Part shown: positions 60,901 to 64,000 of the stretch, one piece after another
Layout: every line of letters begins with the position of its first letter
Position numbering within the stretch: position 1 is the stretch's first letter
From: Anoplopoma fimbria
Lineage: Eukaryota > Chordata > Actinopteri > Perciformes > Anoplopomatidae
Direction: 5' to 3'
Assembly (NCBI RefSeq): GCF_027596085.1
Contig: NC_072458.1
Span: forward strand, 2,490,001-2,554,000
DNA: 64,000 nucleotides
Made by a program: the position numbers and the translations under genes
The notes under the pieces: model-generated
What the model saw: the letters and a program-made list of their open reading frames with translations, nothing else
Told to the model about the DNA's origin: nothing
Database searches by the model: none

Positions 60901-63900
60901 AACATCAACGCAGTTTAAATATCAAGTTTTCCCCAAAAAGTAGCACCATTAATTAGGCAGGCAATTATAATGTTCCTGCTCATTTCCTGACTGCACACGG
61001 AGAGTCTGTCGGAGCAGAGGAGTCAAAAACTGAAATCAATTCAATTTAAAAGATCATTTCAGCAGATTCTGTCTGCTCCTCACACGCTCTCTCTCTCTGT
61101 CCTTTATGTCCTGATCCATCCACCCCCCACCCCCCCCCCCGGTTAATATTGCATAATGAGCTGTGTCACGTGCAGATCCAATCACTCTGTTATCCCGTCT
61201 GCACTGAACAGTATCATATATGCACCTATCTGTGCACACAGTGTTCTGACAGATGCAGACACTGAAAGCCGGCGCAGCTTAAACAGACTTGAGGAGAACA
61301 AAACCAGACAGATGAGCTTAAAAGGGATTATGCGTTTGTTTGTATTTTTGCAGAGATTCAAAGTGCAAACTAGATTCAGAGTTGAAAGTGCGTGTGAAGG
61401 TTAAGGCAGCGGCGGATGTGTGTGTAAGAAATCCAGTCTTCAATCAGTGTGTGTGTATTGCATTTTGTGTCTGTCTCTTAGCCACAAGGGAGTCAAATCT
61501 TTTCAATGTCCTTCACAGGGCAAAACATGTCAGTAAACTGCAAGGGCTAGAAAAAAGTTTAAGGCAATGTTGTTCAGTTACATCATGGGTCATCTTTGGG
61601 ACAAAAACAAACAAACTAGGTATTTAGTTGTTTCTAAATTTAAACAATATAAAAAAAGACCATGTATCAGACATAAATGCAAAGAGATGCAGATGTTCAT
61701 GTTAACACGTATTCTCCTACTTCAGGTGTAACTGCATTCTTTAAAATTTCTAACATATGCAAAAAAAGCTTCTTTGCAAATAAAATCCACCCACCAGCAC
61801 CTCTACAGCTCAATAATAAACATGTTTAATTTGTTTAGTGACCGACATGAGAGCCGTATCGATCGAATCAACTAAATCTATTCAGTATTTCCCAACATGT
61901 ACAACATTCCTTTAAATCGATATCATAATAATGAACCTGGCAGAGTAAAACACACCTCTGGCTTGTGCTGCAGCCCTTTTGGGGCTTTGCTGCTGAGCGC
62001 TGAGTCTCTCGGCACTGTTGCTGTTGTTGTTGTTGACCTGGATGCCGTTCTGCTTCATCAGCATCATTAGCTCGGACTCTAATGTTGCAATCTGTAGAGG
62101 GAGAGGAACCGATCAATGTTTATCGTGAGCATACTTGTCAGAAAAGGCTGCTTTAAAGCACTGAAATAAAGGGTAAGCATGATGACTACCACATCATTCA
62201 TTGTTTGATTCCATTTAAAAATATGTTTGTGTCTTATGGGTGTTTGCGTGGTGCACATAAAAAGCACAAGTAAAGTCAGTTTACTCTCTTAACCCTCTTG
62301 TCCAGCTGTTGTCTTAAATTACAGATTACTGTATACTGTATTTTCAACACTCTTGCTTGTGCCAGACTTCTCCATTGACCCTTCACAATGCAGTGCAGAG
62401 GGAGTATGAGTGCTCACTGTGCAGAATAATAGCAGGGGACAGTTGGGTTGACTGCCCACTCAACTGTGGGGCATGGCCCGACCCTTGAGCAGAAAACAAC
62501 ACAACTGTCATGTTTTAAGCCTTGTAAAGCAGTAATGATGGAGAGATGTTACTGATCTTTTTGATCATGTCGATTACCAGATTTGGATTAAATTCTCTTA
62601 GACATTTACAGCATATGCTATTAAATAATTTTTTTGGCATAACTATATGTTATGTGTCATCAAGCACAAATAACAACTGTAGTGTTTATTAGTTTATTCT
62701 AATTTTAGGGTTTTTATGAGGCAGATATGCAGAATTGTGAAACTAAAACACAGAGGGCCATAAGAGAAAGATGGAGGTGAGAGATAGACTTTAAAAGATG
62801 TGTCTTACCCTGACTTGCAGTCCCTGGATCTCAGCCAGGTGAGCTTTCTCAGACTCCTCCAGCCGCCTCCTCTCTGCATCCTCCTTCTGTATAAACTCCA
62901 CCTCTCTGGAGAGACGAGAGGGAGGGGAGATCGTAATGTGGTGAGTAGGTGTGTGCTGACACAGGAAAACGAGGTACAATTATGTGCCATGTGCACGTTT
63001 CACCATGTGTGACGGTGACTGCCTCTCGCTTGAGTGCGATTCCTCGTAGAAAACCAACAAAGACACACAACACATATCTACAACTAACATAATAAAACAC
63101 ACATGAGTTTCCACCCCTAAGAATACTATATTCATGCCTGCTTTGTCCTTGGTCTGTGAGCTCTACGTCTCTCCTCACAAAGAGAGTTTGTTTCATTAGT
63201 TAACTTCCATTTGGCATGCAGGGCCAGAGCCAATTAGAGTCAGACTGGAGCTGAGCAGGAGAGGTTGTGATGGCACTGACCAAAGAGATCAACGCACTGA
63301 AAAGCAGGAGAGCTGTGCTGCATGAGAATGGAGACTCGGCTCATACTAGTGAAATGCGGGAAGACTTTGGCTATAAAAAGACGCTCTGCCTCACAGATGG
63401 AAACGGGGTTGATATTCTCTTTTCTGTTCACCGAGAAAAGTTATCAAAAATGATTTATTAAAGTGTACATTTAATGGAATGATTATGACAGTGTATTAGA
63501 ACAATTGGAGGTAAAATAATAATAATTTATGGAGTCGGGGGAAATTATAGGGGAAAAAACTCTGACATTCTCTGAGATTCAAGAGGTAAATGTACAAGAT
63601 AAAACTCAGAAATTTACAGGAAAAAAATGTAAATGTTCTCTGAGATTAAAGTCACAGATTAATTGTGAATACTGTATGAATGTTAGTACGTCAAGATTCA
63701 TTTTACTGTTAATACCACCTCCGTTGCATACTACTGTAGATAATCAAACATTTTAAAACTAAACCAATAACAAAAATGCAACCTAACTGAGGTCAATTTG
63801 TGGTAAAACTCTTCATCTAATTGTGATTTCTTGACTTGTACAAATTTTGAAATGTCTTGCTACTAACTTCCTTATTTAGAATATATTCCTCCCTCTTTCC

Positions 63901-64000
63901 TCAATCACAGATTAGGATGACCAGTTTAATCCAGGTTCACTCACTTCTGCTGGAAGTCTTTGATGAGTTTCTTGGCCTTGTTGTACTTCTTCTCCAGAGT
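55418..64000 (-). CDS. ppp1r9a: ppp1r9a, neurabin-1 (last 11 coding exons; 5' part outside window)
   Basis: Neurabin-1 is an actin-binding scaffold that brings protein phosphatase 1 to dendritic spines and growth cones. The F-actin, PP1-docking and PDZ regions lie beyond base 64000. Eleven exons here join in frame to 382 residues: 63945-64000, 62809-62905, 61956-62091, 60646-60731, 59699-59846, 59505-59574, 59090-59138, 57390-57506, 56766-56789, 56266-56448, 55418-55600. They encode the end of the central coiled coil, a Ser/Pro-rich linker, an acidic SLDMIDDE module, a SAM domain (about WTSQQVARWLMGLNLEQHIP to the next exon's KKKIKDLK) and a terminal Lys/Glu coiled coil ending KESTAE. The SAM domain and position beside asb4 separate it from spinophilin (ppp1r9b), which lacks SAM. 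Introns not listed separately show nothing recognised apart from a TC run near 57893-57917. Confidence 0.94.
55861..56204 (+). repeat. Unclassified repeat R, copy 2 (uninterrupted)
   Basis: In the last ppp1r9a intron. It matches 37081-37348 plus 38233-38277 and runs through AATTCCCCCAATTAATGTCTGG where copy 1 carries a LINE. No Tc1-like ends adjoin it. Confidence 0.88.
56266..56448 (-). CDS. ppp1r9a: ppp1r9a exon (10th in window, SAM domain)
   Basis: Acceptor GTTCAG, donor GTTAGT, 61 codons. It contains QNRSITEWTSQQVARWLMGL and IDGEQLLQLESADLK, the first helices of the SAM domain. Confidence 0.95.
56766..56789 (-). CDS. ppp1r9a: ppp1r9a 24-bp microexon
   Basis: Acceptor ATTCAG, donor GTAAGA. 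It encodes exactly SLDMIDDE, identical to the human stretch between SSDE and ILDDG, and keeps phase 0. Confidence 0.9.
57390..57506 (-). CDS. ppp1r9a: ppp1r9a exon (8th in window)
   Basis: Acceptor TCTCAG, donor GTAAAC, 39 codons including a run of six Ser. It ends TLAPSSDE, like the human ALSSDE. Confidence 0.88.
57507..59089 (-). other. ppp1r9a intron, nothing recognised
   Basis: 1.6 kb, AT-rich, with a TC microsatellite near 57893-57917 and an exact duplicated TTATTGAGTGTCACAGACAC-type motif near 58141-58170 that forms a small inverted repeat. Confidence 0.6.
59090..59138 (-). CDS. ppp1r9a: ppp1r9a exon (7th in window, 49 bp)
   Basis: Acceptor TCTCAG, donor GTACAT. It encodes STEPSAEDSPEKLKVK. 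Its phase (2 in, 0 out) joins both neighbours without a shift. Confidence 0.75.
59505..59574 (-). CDS. ppp1r9a: ppp1r9a exon (6th in window)
   Basis: Acceptor TCTCAG, donor GTAGGA. It encodes SQSPAMSSPSHCAEEHRQAP. It is identified by phase continuity and not by strong similarity. Confidence 0.7.
59699..59846 (-). CDS. ppp1r9a: ppp1r9a exon (5th in window, Ser-rich)
   Basis: Acceptor CTCCAG, donor GTTAGC. The frame set by the previous exon reads VSEGHGSPAHSRPGSIRSVA and continues Ser/Ala-rich. The longer open frame on the same strand (RSQRDMAVQP...) is out of phase and rejected. Low sequence constraint is expected here. Confidence 0.75.
60646..60731 (-). CDS. ppp1r9a: ppp1r9a exon (4th in window)
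   Basis: Acceptor CTCTAG, donor GTTTGT. It encodes SYGGVFRDSISSTEGE, matching the YDSVSSTDGE block of the human protein. Confidence 0.88.
60732..61955 (-). other. ppp1r9a intron, nothing recognised
   Basis: 1.2 kb with a C run near 61121-61140. No coding likeness. Confidence 0.65.
61956..62091 (-). CDS. ppp1r9a: ppp1r9a exon (3rd in window)
   Basis: Acceptor CTACAG, donor GTGTGT. It encodes IATLESELMMLMKQNGIQVN followed by an Asn run, then Gln/Ala-rich sequence. Confidence 0.92.
62809..62905 (-). CDS. ppp1r9a: ppp1r9a exon (2nd in window, coiled coil)
   Basis: Acceptor CTCCAG, donor GTAAGA. It encodes EVEFIQKEDAERRRLEESEK then AHLAEIQGLQVR, closely like mammalian neurabin. Confidence 0.94.
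62906..63944 (-). other. ppp1r9a intron, nothing recognised
   Basis: 1 kb of unique sequence between coiled-coil exons. Confidence 0.65.
63945..64000 (-). CDS. ppp1r9a: ppp1r9a exon (1st in window, partial)
   Basis: Cut by the window edge; donor GTGAGT. It encodes TLEKKYNKAKKLIKDFQQ of the central coiled coil and is in frame from base 64000. Confidence 0.93.

Overview
The window is vertebrate nuclear DNA and very probably from a teleost fish. It has intron-split genes with GT-AG junctions, long CA/GT microsatellites, and fish-type repeats: a Tc1-like inverted-repeat element, L2-type LINE pieces and tRNA-derived SINEs. Four protein-coding genes can be read exon by exon. I cannot name the species.

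Layout. (1) 6038-31607, minus strand: the first nine coding exons (328 residues) of dync1i1, cytoplasmic dynein 1 intermediate chain 1. The rest of its WD40 domain lies before base 1. (2) 31608-38727: the space between the divergently transcribed dync1i1 and pdk4, crowded with nested mobile-element relics. (3) 38728-45636, plus strand: a complete 11-exon pyruvate dehydrogenase kinase, pdk4 by position. (4) 49814-52390, minus strand: a complete six-exon asb4, an ankyrin-repeat and SOCS-box protein. (5) 55418-64000, minus strand: the last 11 coding exons of ppp1r9a (neurabin-1), ending in a SAM domain and a coiled coil. It runs off the right edge.

The order and relative orientation ppp1r9a, asb4, pdk4, dync1i1 match human 7q21.3. 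The paraoxonase genes that sit between PPP1R9A and ASB4 in mammals are not seen here. The genes do not form a functional pathway: they are a motor subunit, a mitochondrial kinase, a ubiquitin-ligase adaptor and an actin/PP1 scaffold kept together by ancestry.

The most unusual non-coding parts are three. The 17.2-kb dync1i1 intron at 10012-27202 carries about a dozen long dinucleotide arrays in both orientations. The 33.6-38.35 kb repeat nest contains a 32-bp minisatellite mixed with fragments of a neighbouring repeat. The same repeat at 55.86-56.2 kb gives a matching copy without the LINE. I found no operon, CRISPR array, toxin or clearly new molecular system. All exon limits come from reading splice sites by eye and comparing with remembered family sequences; no alignment was run.
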